From the NCBI RefSeq assembly GCF_021735925.1, contig NZ_WMEA01000001.1:1518001-1582000 (forward strand): 64,000 nt of DNA. Reading direction: 5' to 3'. The notes below the pieces were generated by a model. It was not told the DNA's origin. It made no database searches and saw only the letters and a list, made by a program, of their open reading frames with translations. A program made the translations under genes and the position numbers. Positions 1-8,890 of the stretch are shown here, piece by piece. Source of the DNA: Loktanella sp. M215. Lineage in GTDB: Bacteria > Pseudomonadota > Alphaproteobacteria > Rhodobacterales > Rhodobacteraceae. Each line of letters opens with the position of its first letter. Positions within the stretch are counted from its first letter, which is position 1.

Positions 1-459
1 CCGCAGACGGGAATCGGGGATCAGCCCGGCAAAGGGCTTCGCGATCTTCGCCCCCAGCAAGGCCAGACGAAACCTTTTCGGATAGGGCAGGACCCGCGCC
101 AGCACCCAGCGCAGCGCGCGGTCGCCCATGGGGCGTTGGTAGTGTTCATTGATATAGGCCCGGGCGTGATCGACCAGGTGCATGTAATGCACGCCCGACG
201 GGCAGGTCGTCATGCAGGCCAGACACGACAGGCAGCGGTCGATGTGCAGAACCGTCTTCGCATCCGGCACACGCTCGTTTTCCAGCATATCCTTGATCAG
301 ATAGATCCGCCCGCGCGGACTGTCGAGCTCGTCGCCCAGCACCTGATAGGTGGGGCAGGTCGCCGTGCAGAACCCGCAATGCACGCAGGCCCGCAGAATC
401 TGGTTGGCCCGCGCCGTGCCGGGATCGCGTAGTTGCTGTTCGGTGAATGTCGTCTGCAT
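1..459 (-). CDS. glcF: Glycolate oxidase iron-sulfur subunit GlcF (3' end outside window)
   Basis: Electron-transfer subunit of membrane-associated glycolate oxidase, which oxidises glycolate to glyoxylate together with GlcD and GlcE. The first 153 codons are visible; the frame runs off the left edge. Two ferredoxin-type 4Fe-4S motifs are clear near residues 25-36 (CVHCGFCTATCP) and 75-86 (CLSCLACMTTCP), as expected for the N-terminal part of GlcF. The ATG shares one base with the TGA of glcE (TGATG), so translation is probably coupled. Earlier or later starts are not needed because the first cluster lies at the usual distance from this Met. Confidence 0.95.
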   Translation of the reverse strand, partial: MQTTFTEQQLRDPGTARANQILRACVHCGFCTATCPTYQVLGDELDSPRGRIYLIKDMLENERVPDAKTVLHIDRCLSCLACMTTCPSGVHYMHLVDHARAYINEHYQRPMGDRALRWVLARVLPYPKRFRLALLGAKIAKPFAGLIPDSRLR

Positions 460-1541
460 CAGCCCATCACTCCGGGGTTCAGAATACCACGCGGATCGAA
501 GCGGGCACGCAGTGCCACGCTCAATGCCGCCACTGCCGCCGGTTCAGGATGAAAGTGCGGAATGACCGAATCGGCCGCGCCGCGCACCCGCGTCGCATGG
601 CCCGAACTGACGTCCGTGCGCAGGTTGCGCCCCGCCGCGCACAGCACCCACAACAGCCCGCCGCCCCAGTCGGCCAAGACCTCTACCGGACCGCCCGCGC
701 GCAGTGCCGCGACAGTCGCCGGCATGGCAGAGGGGCGGATCGAGATACGCCAGACATCGCCGGCCTTGTCCGCAAAGGTCCGTGCATCCCGCAGCGCCTG
801 CCAGTCGACCTCACCCGCGCTGACCGTGCCATGCTGCCCAAGGGCTGCGCCCAGCTTCTTGGCGCGGTAAGCGACCGAGTCCGCAAACCCCTCCAGCCGA
901 ACCAAGACATCGCCATCGGCCCATGCCGCGGCGGTGACATCATAGGGCGATCCCAGCGCCGCCGACATGGCGGCCACGGCCTGATCGACCTCCAGATCAG
1001 AGACGGTTAGCGTCGTCGTGGCCTGTGGCAGAGGCAGCACTTTCAGCGAGACTTCCGTCAGCACACCAAGCGTGCCGTGCGATCCCGCCAGCAGCTTGAC
1101 CAGATCGTAGCCGGTGACGTTCTTCATGACCCGGCCACCGTTCTTGACGATTGTCCCGGCCCCGTCCACGAAGCGCACGCCCAGCAGGTGATCGCGGCAG
1201 GCGCCGACCTGAATCCGACGCGGTCCGCTGGCATTCGTCGCCACGACCCCGCCGATGGTCGGTGTGCCGTCCGTCCCCAACAGGCTGCGCAGATCCGACG
1301 GCTCAAAGGCCAGTCGCTGCCCTTCAGTGGCCAGCGCCGCTTCGACCTCTGCCAAAGGCGTGCCCGCCCTGACGACCAGCGTCAGCGCGCCAGGTTCATA
1401 CAGCGTAATGCCGGTCAGACCCGCCGTCGAAACCTCTTCGCCCGCGACGGACACGCCCCGCGTACCACCGCCCCGCACCGCAAGCGGCCCCGTCGCATCA
1501 CGGATAACACCCGCAAGTTCGTCTTCGCTCGTCGGCACCAT
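459..1541 (-). CDS. glcE: Glycolate oxidase FAD-binding subunit GlcE
   Basis: FAD-binding (PCMH-type) subunit of the GlcDEF glycolate oxidase. The protein is 360 residues, close to the usual GlcE length; the N-terminal flavin-binding loop is at about 20-30 (LAVRGGGTRG) and the middle holds the RVMKNVTGYDL stretch typical of GlcE. The frame stays open far upstream, but that extension overlaps glcD and does not resemble the family, so the ATG at 1541, preceded by an AGAAGGGTGG purine tract, is chosen. It lies 98 bases after the glcD stop, an interval that contains a short dispersed element and a small CTGGTT/AACCAG hairpin (1600-1615). Confidence 0.93.
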   Translation of the reverse strand: MVPTSEDELAGVIRDATGPLAVRGGGTRGVSVAGEEVSTAGLTGITLYEPGALTLVVRAGTPLAEVEAALATEGQRLAFEPSDLRSLLGTDGTPTIGGVVATNASGPRRIQVGACRDHLLGVRFVDGAGTIVKNGGRVMKNVTGYDLVKLLAGSHGTLGVLTEVSLKVLPLPQATTTLTVSDLEVDQAVAAMSAALGSPYDVTAAAWADGDVLVRLEGFADSVAYRAKKLGAALGQHGTVSAGEVDWQALRDARTFADKAGDVWRISIRPSAMPATVAALRAGGPVEVLADWGGGLLWVLCAAGRNLRTDVSSGHATRVRGAADSVIPHFHPEPAAVAALSVALRARFDPRGILNPGVMG

Positions 1542-1552
1542 GCGCGGGTCCA

Positions 1553-1582
1553 CCCTTCTTCTGGTCTTAAATATCTCGGGGG
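1553..1582 (-). repeat. Dispersed intergenic element, family 1, copy A
   Basis: Read on the minus strand this ends in ATTTAAGACCAGAAGAAGGG. The core (G)TATTT-N2/3-GACCAGAAGAAG recurs at 5946-5972, 8844-8870 and 15024-15050. Here it lies directly upstream of the glcE start, so its GAAGAAGG end doubles as the ribosome binding region. Copies differ by only a few bases, which is more than chance for a 27-base intergenic string. I associate such strings with Rhodobacteraceae intergenic regions from memory; no function is known to me. Confidence 0.6.
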
Positions 1583-1639
1583 CGCCGGTTGGTGCGCCAC
1601 TGGTTCGAAAACCAGCCGGCGGCGGGCTGGCCCCTACGA

Positions 1640-3073
1640 TTACGCCGCCCGGTGCGATGCACTTGCATCCAGTGGGAACACTTTCGCCGGATTCAGCAGC
1701 CAACCGGGATCGAACACGTCCTTCACCGCCATCTGCGCATCCAGATCGGCCGCATTGAACTGCACATGCATCAGATCGCGCTTCTCGATCCCCACGCCGT
1801 GTTCGCCGGTCAGGCAACCGCCGACCTCCACACACAGCTTCAGGATCGCAGCCCCGAAAGCCTCGCAGCGTTCCAGATCGCCGGGGGTGTTGGCGTTATA
1901 AAGGATCAGCGGGTGCATGTTCCCGTCCCCCGCGTGAAAGACGTTCGCCACGTCCAGCCCGTATTCCGCCGACATCTGGCGGATCCGGTCCAACACGTTG
2001 GGCAATTCCGTGACCGGGATTGTCCCGTCCAGACACATGTAATCGTTGATCTGCCCCATCGCGCCGAACGCCGACTTGCGGCCCAGCCAGATGCGGGCGG
2101 CCTGATCGGCGTCACGGGCCTGCCGCACCTCTACCGGGTTGTGACGTGCCGCGATCTCCTCGATCAGCGCAAGCTGATGGTCGATTTCGGCATCGGACCC
2201 TTCGACCTCGATGATCAGCAAGGCCTCGCAATCGGGGTAACCCGCGTGGGCGAAGGCCTCGCAGGCCTCGATGCAGGGGCGGTCCATGAATTCGATGGCG
2301 ACGGGCAGCACACCTGCCTTGATGATGTCGCTGACACAGGCCCCGGCGACGGCATTACCGTTGAAACCGATCAGCACGGGCCGTGCCCCTTCCGGCTTGG
2401 GCAGGATGCGCAGCGTGGCCTCCGTGACGACGCCCAGTTGACCCTCTGACCCGCAGATCACACCCAGCAGATCAAGCCCCGGCGCATCCAGATGCCCGCC
2501 GCCGATCTCGACCACAGTGCCGTCCATCATCACGATCGTGACGCCCAGCAGGTTGTTCGTCGTGACCCCGTATTTCAGGCAATGTGCGCCGCCCGAATTC
2601 ATCGCGATGTTACCTGCGATCGCGCAGGCCAGCTGCGACGACGGGTCGGGTGCATAAAAGAAACCCTCCGCCTCGACGGCGCCCGTCACGCTCAGGTTCG
2701 TGCGCCCGGTCTGCACCCGGATGATCCGGTCGGCATAGTCGGTTTCCAGCACCGCATTCAGTCGCGCCACACCCAGAATGACGCAATCCGCCGTCGGCAT
2801 CGCTCCCCCCGCCAGCGACGTGCCGGACCCGCGCGGCACGACGGGCACGCCCATTTCGTGACAGATGCGCAGCACGTCCGCGACCTCTTGCGTCGAGGCA
2901 GGCAGCACGGCCAGCAGGGGCGGGCAGCGATAGGCCGACAACCCGTCGCATTCATAGGCGCGCGTTTCGGCCAGATCCGACATCACCGCGTCCGCAGGCA
3001 AAACCTCTCGCAATCGCGCGGCCAGACGGTCCTTCAAAGCGATGACGCGGGCACTGGGGTCTGGCATCTGCAT
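1640..3073 (-). CDS. glcD: Glycolate oxidase subunit GlcD (FAD-linked)
   Basis: Catalytic FAD subunit that oxidises glycolate (and D-lactate-like hydroxyacids) to the 2-oxoacid. The 477-residue protein has the PCMH flavin loop at about 80-90 (PRGSGTSLAGG), the PDPSSQ and GGAHCLKYGVT stretches typical of GlcD, and the C-terminal FAD-oxidase cap with GEHGVGIEK. The ATG at 3073 is chosen over one 12 codons earlier because GGAGGA sits ideally in front of it. First gene of glcDEF; the promoter region just upstream contains a TATAAT-like box and an inverted repeat, suggesting control by a regulator of glycolate or 2-hydroxyacid metabolism. Confidence 0.95.
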   Translation of the reverse strand: MQMPDPSARVIALKDRLAARLREVLPADAVMSDLAETRAYECDGLSAYRCPPLLAVLPASTQEVADVLRICHEMGVPVVPRGSGTSLAGGAMPTADCVILGVARLNAVLETDYADRIIRVQTGRTNLSVTGAVEAEGFFYAPDPSSQLACAIAGNIAMNSGGAHCLKYGVTTNNLLGVTIVMMDGTVVEIGGGHLDAPGLDLLGVICGSEGQLGVVTEATLRILPKPEGARPVLIGFNGNAVAGACVSDIIKAGVLPVAIEFMDRPCIEACEAFAHAGYPDCEALLIIEVEGSDAEIDHQLALIEEIAARHNPVEVRQARDADQAARIWLGRKSAFGAMGQINDYMCLDGTIPVTELPNVLDRIRQMSAEYGLDVANVFHAGDGNMHPLILYNANTPGDLERCEAFGAAILKLCVEVGGCLTGEHGVGIEKRDLMHVQFNAADLDAQMAVKDVFDPGWLLNPAKVFPLDASASHRAA

Positions 3074-3087
3074 GGGAAATCCTCCGG

Positions 3088-3110
3088 ATTGGTAAGTAAT
3101 TATAACCAAT
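3088..3110. promoter_or_regulatory. Inverted repeat overlapping the glcD promoter
   Basis: ATTGGT and ACCAAT half sites separated by 11 bases, 15 bases upstream of the glcD ATG. On the minus strand the spacer contains TATAAT, which would make a good -10 box with TTGCCA about 15-16 bases upstream. TGGT/ACCA half sites are common for GntR-family regulators of lactate or glycolate genes, but the wide spacer is unusual, so the regulator is a guess. The same site also lies in front of the divergent DUF599 gene. Confidence 0.45.
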
Positions 3111-3153
3111 TCGGACGGATGGCAAGGCGCAGTGGGCGTGGTAGGTCAAAGGT

Positions 3154-3852
3154 ATGACCGCCATGACCCATCTCTCAGCCCTCGGCGCCCTCGACATCAT
3201 TGCACTGACGCTGATCATCGGCGCATGGCTGATTCTGGGCTGGCTGATCGAACATCCCCGCCCGCATCGCCCCTCGGTCACTGTTCTGGTGGCCCAGCGT
3301 CGCCGCGACTGGATGAAGGTCTTCGTCACCCGCGATCCGCGAATCTTCGACAGCCAGATCCTGTCCAGCCTGCGGCAGGGGACGTCCTTTTTCGCCTCGA
3401 CCAGTATCTTTGCCATCGGCGGCGTGCTGGCGCTGATCGGCAACACCGACCCGCTGCGCGGCGTCGCGGCAGAGGTCATGGTCGTCGAAACCCCCGCCCT
3501 GATCTGGCAGATCAAGCTGGGCCTCGTGACCCTGTTCCTCGTCACGGCCTTTCTGAAATTCGTCTGGTCCAACCGCGTGTTCGGCTATTGCTCGGTCGTC
3601 ATGGCCGCCGTCCCGCAGGACCCGGACCACCCCGACGCCTATCCCCTTGCCGCACAGGCCGGAGAGTTGAACGTCCGTGCTGCCATGAATTTCAACCGCG
3701 GCCTGCGCGCGATGTATTTCGCGCTGGGCGCATTGGCGTGGCTCATCGGCGCTTGGGCCATGATCCTCGCAACCCTGATCGTCGGCTGGACGATCTGGAG
3801 CCGCGAGTTCGCCTCCCTCCCCCGCCGCATCCTGCTGGGAGAGGTCGTCTAG
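3154..3852 (+). CDS. DUF599 family membrane protein
   Basis: The 232-residue protein matches the DUF599 family as I know it: an N-terminal membrane helix at about 12-33, a conserved RRRDWM...RDPRIFDSQI segment after it, then three more hydrophobic stretches, with the family's FGYCSVVMAAVP region at about 148-160. Function is unknown for the family. It is divergent from glcD and its last 4 bases overlap the end of the convergent vWA-type gene. A second Met nine bases downstream could also be the start. Confidence 0.85.
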   Translation: MTAMTHLSALGALDIIALTLIIGAWLILGWLIEHPRPHRPSVTVLVAQRRRDWMKVFVTRDPRIFDSQILSSLRQGTSFFASTSIFAIGGVLALIGNTDPLRGVAAEVMVVETPALIWQIKLGLVTLFLVTAFLKFVWSNRVFGYCSVVMAAVPQDPDHPDAYPLAAQAGELNVRAAMNFNRGLRAMYFALGALAWLIGAWAMILATLIVGWTIWSREFASLPRRILLGEVV

Positions 3853-5930
3853 CGCCGCGACCCGCGCCCTTCGCGCAGCCAGGCGCCGACGGTCAGCAGC
3901 GCTGCAATTAGCAGGAATGCCCATGCAGGCAGCACCGGTCTGACACTGATCGCCGCCGTCCGGTACGCCCCGCGTGGGGTGATCCCGAGCCAGCCGCGTC
4001 CGGCAGCGGGCCGCCCTTCGCGCACGCTGCGCAGGTCGATGTTGCCGTCAGAGACGCTGGCGATGCCGCCCCGCGTCCCGTCGATGGCCGGTTGCAGCAG
4101 GTCACCCGTCGCGATGGTCTGCTCGAATTCCTTCGGCGCGGCTGGTCCCAGTGCGATGACGCTGTCCAGCGTGCCGTCACTCAGCCGGTAAAGGCCCACA
4201 TCGGGCGCATCCCACAGCGTCTCGAACCGCCCGGGACTAACCTCGTCCAGCGTCAGCACGGTTTCAGTCCCGTCGGGTCCCCTCACTGTCACATCCGGCG
4301 TCGTTTCCTCCAGCGTGCGGCGGATGATGCGCATGGTCTGCCCGGTGGGTTCGACCCACAGCGCCTCTTCCTCCAGCTCCGGCTCCTTCATCATCCAATG
4401 CGCCAGCCGGCGCAGCAGCTCTGCCTGCGGCCCGCCGCCCTCGTATCCGCGATCCCACAGCCAGCTTTGGTCGGATGCGATCAGCGCCACCCGACCTTCG
4501 CCAACGCGGTTCAGTGTCAGCAGGGGGCGGCCGTCAAGGCCGGTCATCACCACCTCTGCCCCGTCCGGCACGATGGTGTCGACCAGTCGGAACCAGCGGC
4601 CCCAGCCGGGGCCTTCGCCTTCTGCAGGGGCAGGCGACATCGCCTCAAGGCCTTCAGTGACCGGATGGCGCTCACCCAGGTCGCTGACCTGCGGCACGTA
4701 GCCTTCCTCGAACACCCGCGCCGTGGGTGCGCCGGGGAGGATCGACTCCAGAGGCGAGCGATAGATGCTTTCGGCCCCGCCGTATTCCGGCCCCGACGAC
4801 ACCAGCACCGCGCCACCGTTGCGGACATAATTGGCTATGTTTTCCAGATAAAGCGACGGCAGGATGCCGCGTCTGCGGTAGCGATCAAAGATGATCAGGT
4901 CGAAATCCTCGATCTTCTCCATGAACAATTCGCGCGTCGGAAAGGCGATCAGCGACAACTCGTCGACCGGCACACCATCCTGCTTTTCCGGCGGCCGCAG
5001 GATGGTGAAATGCACCAGATCGACCGAGGCATCGGCCTTGAGCAGGTTGCGCCACGTCCGCTCGCCCGCATGCGGCTCGCCACTGACCAACAACACGCGC
5101 AAGCGGTCGCGCACGCCGTTGATCTGGACCACGGCAGCGTTGTTGCGGGCAGTCAATTCGCCGCTCACGGCGGGTGTCTGAAATTGCAGCACATTCATGC
5201 CGCCGTGGGGCAGATCGACGGGCAATTCGATGTCCTGCCCAACCGGCACGTCGAAGGGCAGCGGCGCGGCCCCGTCGATGCTGATCGTCAGCGGGACAAA
5301 GGCATCGCCCGCAGGTGCGGCGCCCTGATCTTCGATCCGCAGCGTCAGGGTCACCGGCTCGCCCAGAATGGCAAAGGCCGGGGCGTTGGACACGACCAGC
5401 CGCCGGTCCCAATCCTCTGGCTGGCCGGTCAGCAGCGCATGCAGCGGCGCGGGCAGCGCAGGGGTGCGTTCCAGATCGTGCAGGCGCCCGTCGGTCAGCA
5501 GGATGACACCCGCAATCCGGCCCTGCGGTTCCTCGGCCAGTGCGTCCGACAGGCCCGTCATCAGCTGGGTGCCGCTGTCACCTTCACCGTCGCCCACGGT
5601 CACGACCCGCAATTCGGTGTTGTCCAGACGCGCAACTTCCGACCGTACATTGGCAAGCGCGGCCTCGGTCTGTGCGGACCTGTCGCTCAGACGCTGGCTC
5701 GCGGACTGGTCGACGACCAGCACGACGATGTCCGACAGCGCCTCGCGCTCCTCGGACTGGACTGCGGGGTTCAGCAATGCGGCCAGCAGGGCCAGCCCCG
5801 CCAGCCCGCGCAGCCACCACCCCGGCAACCGCCGCCAGATCGCCAGCGCGATCCCCACCGCGACCAAACCTGACACGACGTAAATTGCGACCAGCGGCAG
5901 CAGCGGATCAAGAACGACGGTTCCGGTCAT
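3849..5930 (-). CDS. Membrane protein with vWA-like and glutamine-amidotransferase-like domains
   Basis: A 693-residue protein: two N-terminal membrane helices (about 11-31 and 40-54), then a von Willebrand A-like domain with a DxSxS-type MIDAS motif, DQSAS at 74-78, and LLTDG further on, a central region (about 280-510) resembling the class I glutamine amidotransferase-like fold seen in such proteins, and a C-terminal membrane helix before a short basic tail. It is the last gene of a set read MoxR, DUF58, BatA/DUF4159, this gene. Similar sets resemble the aerotolerance Bat operons, in which a MoxR ATPase works with vWA proteins at the inner membrane. The substrate is unknown. Confidence 0.75.
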   Translation of the reverse strand: MTGTVVLDPLLPLVAIYVVSGLVAVGIALAIWRRLPGWWLRGLAGLALLAALLNPAVQSEEREALSDIVVLVVDQSASQRLSDRSAQTEAALANVRSEVARLDNTELRVVTVGDGEGDSGTQLMTGLSDALAEEPQGRIAGVILLTDGRLHDLERTPALPAPLHALLTGQPEDWDRRLVVSNAPAFAILGEPVTLTLRIEDQGAAPAGDAFVPLTISIDGAAPLPFDVPVGQDIELPVDLPHGGMNVLQFQTPAVSGELTARNNAAVVQINGVRDRLRVLLVSGEPHAGERTWRNLLKADASVDLVHFTILRPPEKQDGVPVDELSLIAFPTRELFMEKIEDFDLIIFDRYRRRGILPSLYLENIANYVRNGGAVLVSSGPEYGGAESIYRSPLESILPGAPTARVFEEGYVPQVSDLGERHPVTEGLEAMSPAPAEGEGPGWGRWFRLVDTIVPDGAEVVMTGLDGRPLLTLNRVGEGRVALIASDQSWLWDRGYEGGGPQAELLRRLAHWMMKEPELEEEALWVEPTGQTMRIIRRTLEETTPDVTVRGPDGTETVLTLDEVSPGRFETLWDAPDVGLYRLSDGTLDSVIALGPAAPKEFEQTIATGDLLQPAIDGTRGGIASVSDGNIDLRSVREGRPAAGRGWLGITPRGAYRTAAISVRPVLPAWAFLLIAALLTVGAWLREGRGSRR

Positions 5931-5945
5931 AGCGCAGGTCCCCTG

Positions 5946-5972
5946 CTTCTTCTGGTCTCAAATACTTTCGCC
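5946..5972 (-). repeat. Dispersed intergenic element, family 1, copy B
   Basis: On the minus strand this reads CGAAAGTATTTGAGACCAGA followed by AGAAG, sharing the GTATTT...GACCAGAAGAAG core with copies at 1553, 8844 and 15024. It lies 16 bases upstream of the 5930 start codon, in the 79-base gap after the DUF4159 gene. It is inverted relative to copy C on the other side of that gene. Confidence 0.6.
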
Positions 5973-6009
5973 GAAGGCAGACCGACGCCACAGCACGCGC
6001 ACCAGCAGA

Positions 6010-8796
6010 TCATTGCCCCAACCTTTCCAGCAGGTTCGGCACATGCACCTGATCGGATTTATAGTTGCCGGTCAGCACGTGCATGATCAGGTTCACGCCA
6101 AAGCGATAGGCGTATTCGCGCTGCACTTCGCCCGCCTGACCGCGCCCCACCGGAAACATCGGATTGCCGCGCGTGTCGATGGCCCAGGCCCGCGCCCAGT
6201 CGTTGCCGCCGATGACCACCGGCGTCACCCCGTCGTTGAGGTTGCGAAACGGCATCCCGTCGGCCAGTTCGGCGTCGGGCGGCGACGCCTCGACCCAGAC
6301 GTCGCGGCTGTCGGTGCGCCCCGGAAAGTCCTGCAACAGATAGAAGGTGCGCGTCAGGACATGATCTTCGGGAATCGGCTCCAGCGGCGGAATGTCCAGC
6401 GTGCGGGCGATGGCCTGCAACTGTCGCCCCTCCGGACTGGCAGAGCCGAAGCGCGCCGTATCCGCGTCGCGGGTGTCGAACAGGATCATGCCGCCGGTCC
6501 GCAGGTAGCGGTTCAGTTTTGCATAAGCCTCGCGGCTGGGCAGCGGCGCATTCGGCACCACGGGCCAGTAGAGGAACGGGAAAAACGCAAGCTCATCGGT
6601 TTCCAGATCGACGGCCATCGGGGCGGCCGGTTCGATCGACGTGCGGCGGGTCAGCGTATCCGACAGACCGCGCAGCCCGGCTTCCGAGATTTCGTCCGTC
6701 TGCGGATCGCCGGTCACGATATAGCCCAGCACCACATTGCTGGTCGCGGCGATGGCAAATTCATCCGCCGCCTGGTCAGCGGGCGGCGTTTGCGCCGATG
6801 CGGGATGCGGCGTCAGCCCCACTAGCAGACCCAGCAGCAGGGCCGCCGCCACATCGGCGCGCGGTCCGCGCAAGCGGCCACCAACGGCGAGCGAGGCGAT
6901 CACGTCGATCATCAGCAAGGCCAGTGCCGCGGCCAGCAACCCGCCTTTCAAAGGAGTCTCGCGTGCGACGGCGAGCCCTTCGACCGGAATGCGGGGGGGC
7001 CACTGGGCCGTCGCCAGCACCGTGTCCGGGCCCGCCACGTTCACCGCGATGCGGGCGTCGTCGCTGGCATAAAGCCCCGGCGGCAGATCGGGCCCAGCAA
7101 GGCCCTGCGCCAGCACTTCACCGGCGATCCCGGCCTCTGACGTGGCATCGTCCAGCCGTCCGAAGGCATCGAGGCGCGCCTGCGGCAGCCAGACCGTGCC
7201 CTCCAGCGCCTCGGCATCGGGCGCGGTGGGCCGGGTCGAGATCGCGAGCCGTTCGAGCATCTGCACGAACAGACCCGACAGGGGCAGTGTCGACCATTCG
7301 GCGTTGGCGGTGACGTGGACCAGCACGACCTGACCTTCGCCCATGGTCTTGCGCGTCACCAGCGGCGTGCCGTCGGCCAGCTGCGCGATGGACCGGTCGG
7401 CCAGCGTCGGGTCGGGCTGCGCCACGACCTGCGACGCCACGGTGACATCCGACGGGATCGCAAGGCCGTAGAAGGGCGAGCCTTCCGGGAAGGCCGCTAG
7501 CAACTTTGGCTCGCCCCAGCTCATCGCGCCGCCGACGCTGCGGCCGCCAGCGCGCAGGCGGACGGGCAGAAGCGGGTCCTCGGTCGTGCGGCCCACGTCA
7601 GAGGCGGCAAGGCGCGGCCCGGCAAAACGCAGCAGCAGGCCGCCTGCCTCGACCCATTGCACCAGCCCCTCTTCCTCTGTCGGTGACAGGTTGGCGACAT
7701 CGGCCAGCACGATCACGTCGGGGTTCGCCAGCAGCACGTCGTCCAGTGTGCCGTCGATCAGGTCTGCGGTCGGGCTCAGCGCCTCGCGCAGGTAGTAAAG
7801 CGGCGATAGCAGGTCCAGCCCTTCCGCATCGCCGCCACCGGCGATCAGCGCGACCTCGCGCCGGCGCAAGGCATCGTCGGTCAGCGTGACAGCCCCGGCA
7901 GATCGCGTGGCGGCTACGGCGAAACGGCTAACGCGGTTGCGCAGTTCCGGCGGCAGGGACAGCGTTACCTCTCCGACGTTTTCGCCTGCGGCAAAGGTCA
8001 TGTCGACGGCGGCCAGCACCCTCTCTGCCCCTGCAGGATCAAGGCCGATGGCCTGCACCGGCACGGTCAGCGCAGGGCCGGTCGGCGTGCGGGCGGCGGA
8101 CAGCAGGATATTGCCATCCTCGAACCGTGCGGGACGCAGGGCAACGGTGCTGCGCGGCGTCTGAAAGACCGTGACGCTGCCGTGCGATTCCAGCGCGTCC
8201 AGCAAAGGCGCACGACCGTCGCGGGCCAGACCGTCCGACAGCCAGAACGTATCGAAATCGCCGGTCAGTGTCCCGGCGAAGGCCGCGAGGGCATCAGCGT
8301 TCGGGGTCCAGGCGGCGGGCGTCAGGTTGGGCAGGCGCTGGGCCGCGACCTCTGCCGACTGAAAGTCGGGGCCATCGACCGGCAGGTCCGTCAACGTCAC
8401 GACGGCTGCGGTGTGTCCGGTGCGGGCCGCATCGTTCAGCAGCGCGTCGATCCGGTCCATGCGGACCTCCCAGTCGCGGGCGTCGGCCCAGGTGCCGTCG
8501 GCCACGATCAGCAGTGGGCCGCTGCCGGTGCGGGCGGCCTGCGGGTTCAGGATCGGTCCGGCAAAACCGACGATGACGGCGGCGACGGCAGCCAGCCGCA
8601 ACAACAGTAGCCACCATGGCGTGCGGTCGGACTGACTCTCGGCGTCGGTCAGGCCCAGCAGCAAGGCGACGCCGGGAAAGCGGCGGCGGATCGGCGCGGG
8701 CGGGACGGCGCGCAGCAGGATCCACAGGACCGGCAAGGCGATCAGGCCCAGCAGCAGCCAGGGAGCGGTGAACGCGAGGGGGCCGAGGGTAAACAT
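6010..8796 (-). CDS. BatA N-terminal / DUF4159 domain membrane protein
   Basis: The 928-residue protein starts with the BatA-type membrane anchor: hydrophobic segment at about 10-27, the PAPIRRRFPGVALLLGL linker, then a second helix at about 60-85. A vWA-like region follows (LLIVADGTWADARDWE). After a long beta-rich middle and one or two more membrane helices near 640-690, the last 225 residues look like DUF4159 (FFPFLYWPVVPN, MILFDTRDAD, LTRTFYLLQDFPGR). Such proteins pair with MoxR and DUF58 partners. Its role is presumed to be as a membrane-bound partner of the MoxR ATPase, perhaps in folding or assembly of envelope proteins; this is inference. It is bracketed by inverted copies of a short intergenic element. 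Confidence 0.8.
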   Translation of the reverse strand: MFTLGPLAFTAPWLLLGLIALPVLWILLRAVPPAPIRRRFPGVALLLGLTDAESQSDRTPWWLLLLRLAAVAAVIVGFAGPILNPQAARTGSGPLLIVADGTWADARDWEVRMDRIDALLNDAARTGHTAAVVTLTDLPVDGPDFQSAEVAAQRLPNLTPAAWTPNADALAAFAGTLTGDFDTFWLSDGLARDGRAPLLDALESHGSVTVFQTPRSTVALRPARFEDGNILLSAARTPTGPALTVPVQAIGLDPAGAERVLAAVDMTFAAGENVGEVTLSLPPELRNRVSRFAVAATRSAGAVTLTDDALRRREVALIAGGGDAEGLDLLSPLYYLREALSPTADLIDGTLDDVLLANPDVIVLADVANLSPTEEEGLVQWVEAGGLLLRFAGPRLAASDVGRTTEDPLLPVRLRAGGRSVGGAMSWGEPKLLAAFPEGSPFYGLAIPSDVTVASQVVAQPDPTLADRSIAQLADGTPLVTRKTMGEGQVVLVHVTANAEWSTLPLSGLFVQMLERLAISTRPTAPDAEALEGTVWLPQARLDAFGRLDDATSEAGIAGEVLAQGLAGPDLPPGLYASDDARIAVNVAGPDTVLATAQWPPRIPVEGLAVARETPLKGGLLAAALALLMIDVIASLAVGGRLRGPRADVAAALLLGLLVGLTPHPASAQTPPADQAADEFAIAATSNVVLGYIVTGDPQTDEISEAGLRGLSDTLTRRTSIEPAAPMAVDLETDELAFFPFLYWPVVPNAPLPSREAYAKLNRYLRTGGMILFDTRDADTARFGSASPEGRQLQAIARTLDIPPLEPIPEDHVLTRTFYLLQDFPGRTDSRDVWVEASPPDAELADGMPFRNLNDGVTPVVIGGNDWARAWAIDTRGNPMFPVGRGQAGEVQREYAYRFGVNLIMHVLTGNYKSDQVHVPNLLERLGQ

Positions 8797-8825
8797 CAGG
8801 CGGGCCTTGTGTTGAGTGCAAGGTC

Positions 8826-8871
8826 TTGGGGCGCTGCCCCAAACCCCGAAGTATTTTCGACCAGAAGAAGG
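8826..8871 (+). repeat. Dispersed intergenic element, family 1, copy C with hairpin
   Basis: A perfect hairpin TTGGGGC-GCT-GCCCCAA (8826-8842) is followed by CCCCGAAGTATTTTCGACCA and GAAGAAG (8844-8870). This fuller form, hairpin plus core, is repeated at 15002-15051. It lies in the gap between the DUF4159 gene start and the DUF58 gene end, in the orientation opposite to those genes. Confidence 0.65.
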
Positions 8872-8890
8872 GGGGAACCGATATCGGACG

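Noticed and set aside
4092..5873. 593-codon plus-strand open frame
   Set aside because: Antisense to the vWA/amidotransferase-like gene; Arg/Gln/His-rich product with no motif, typical of a shadow frame in high-GC coding DNA.
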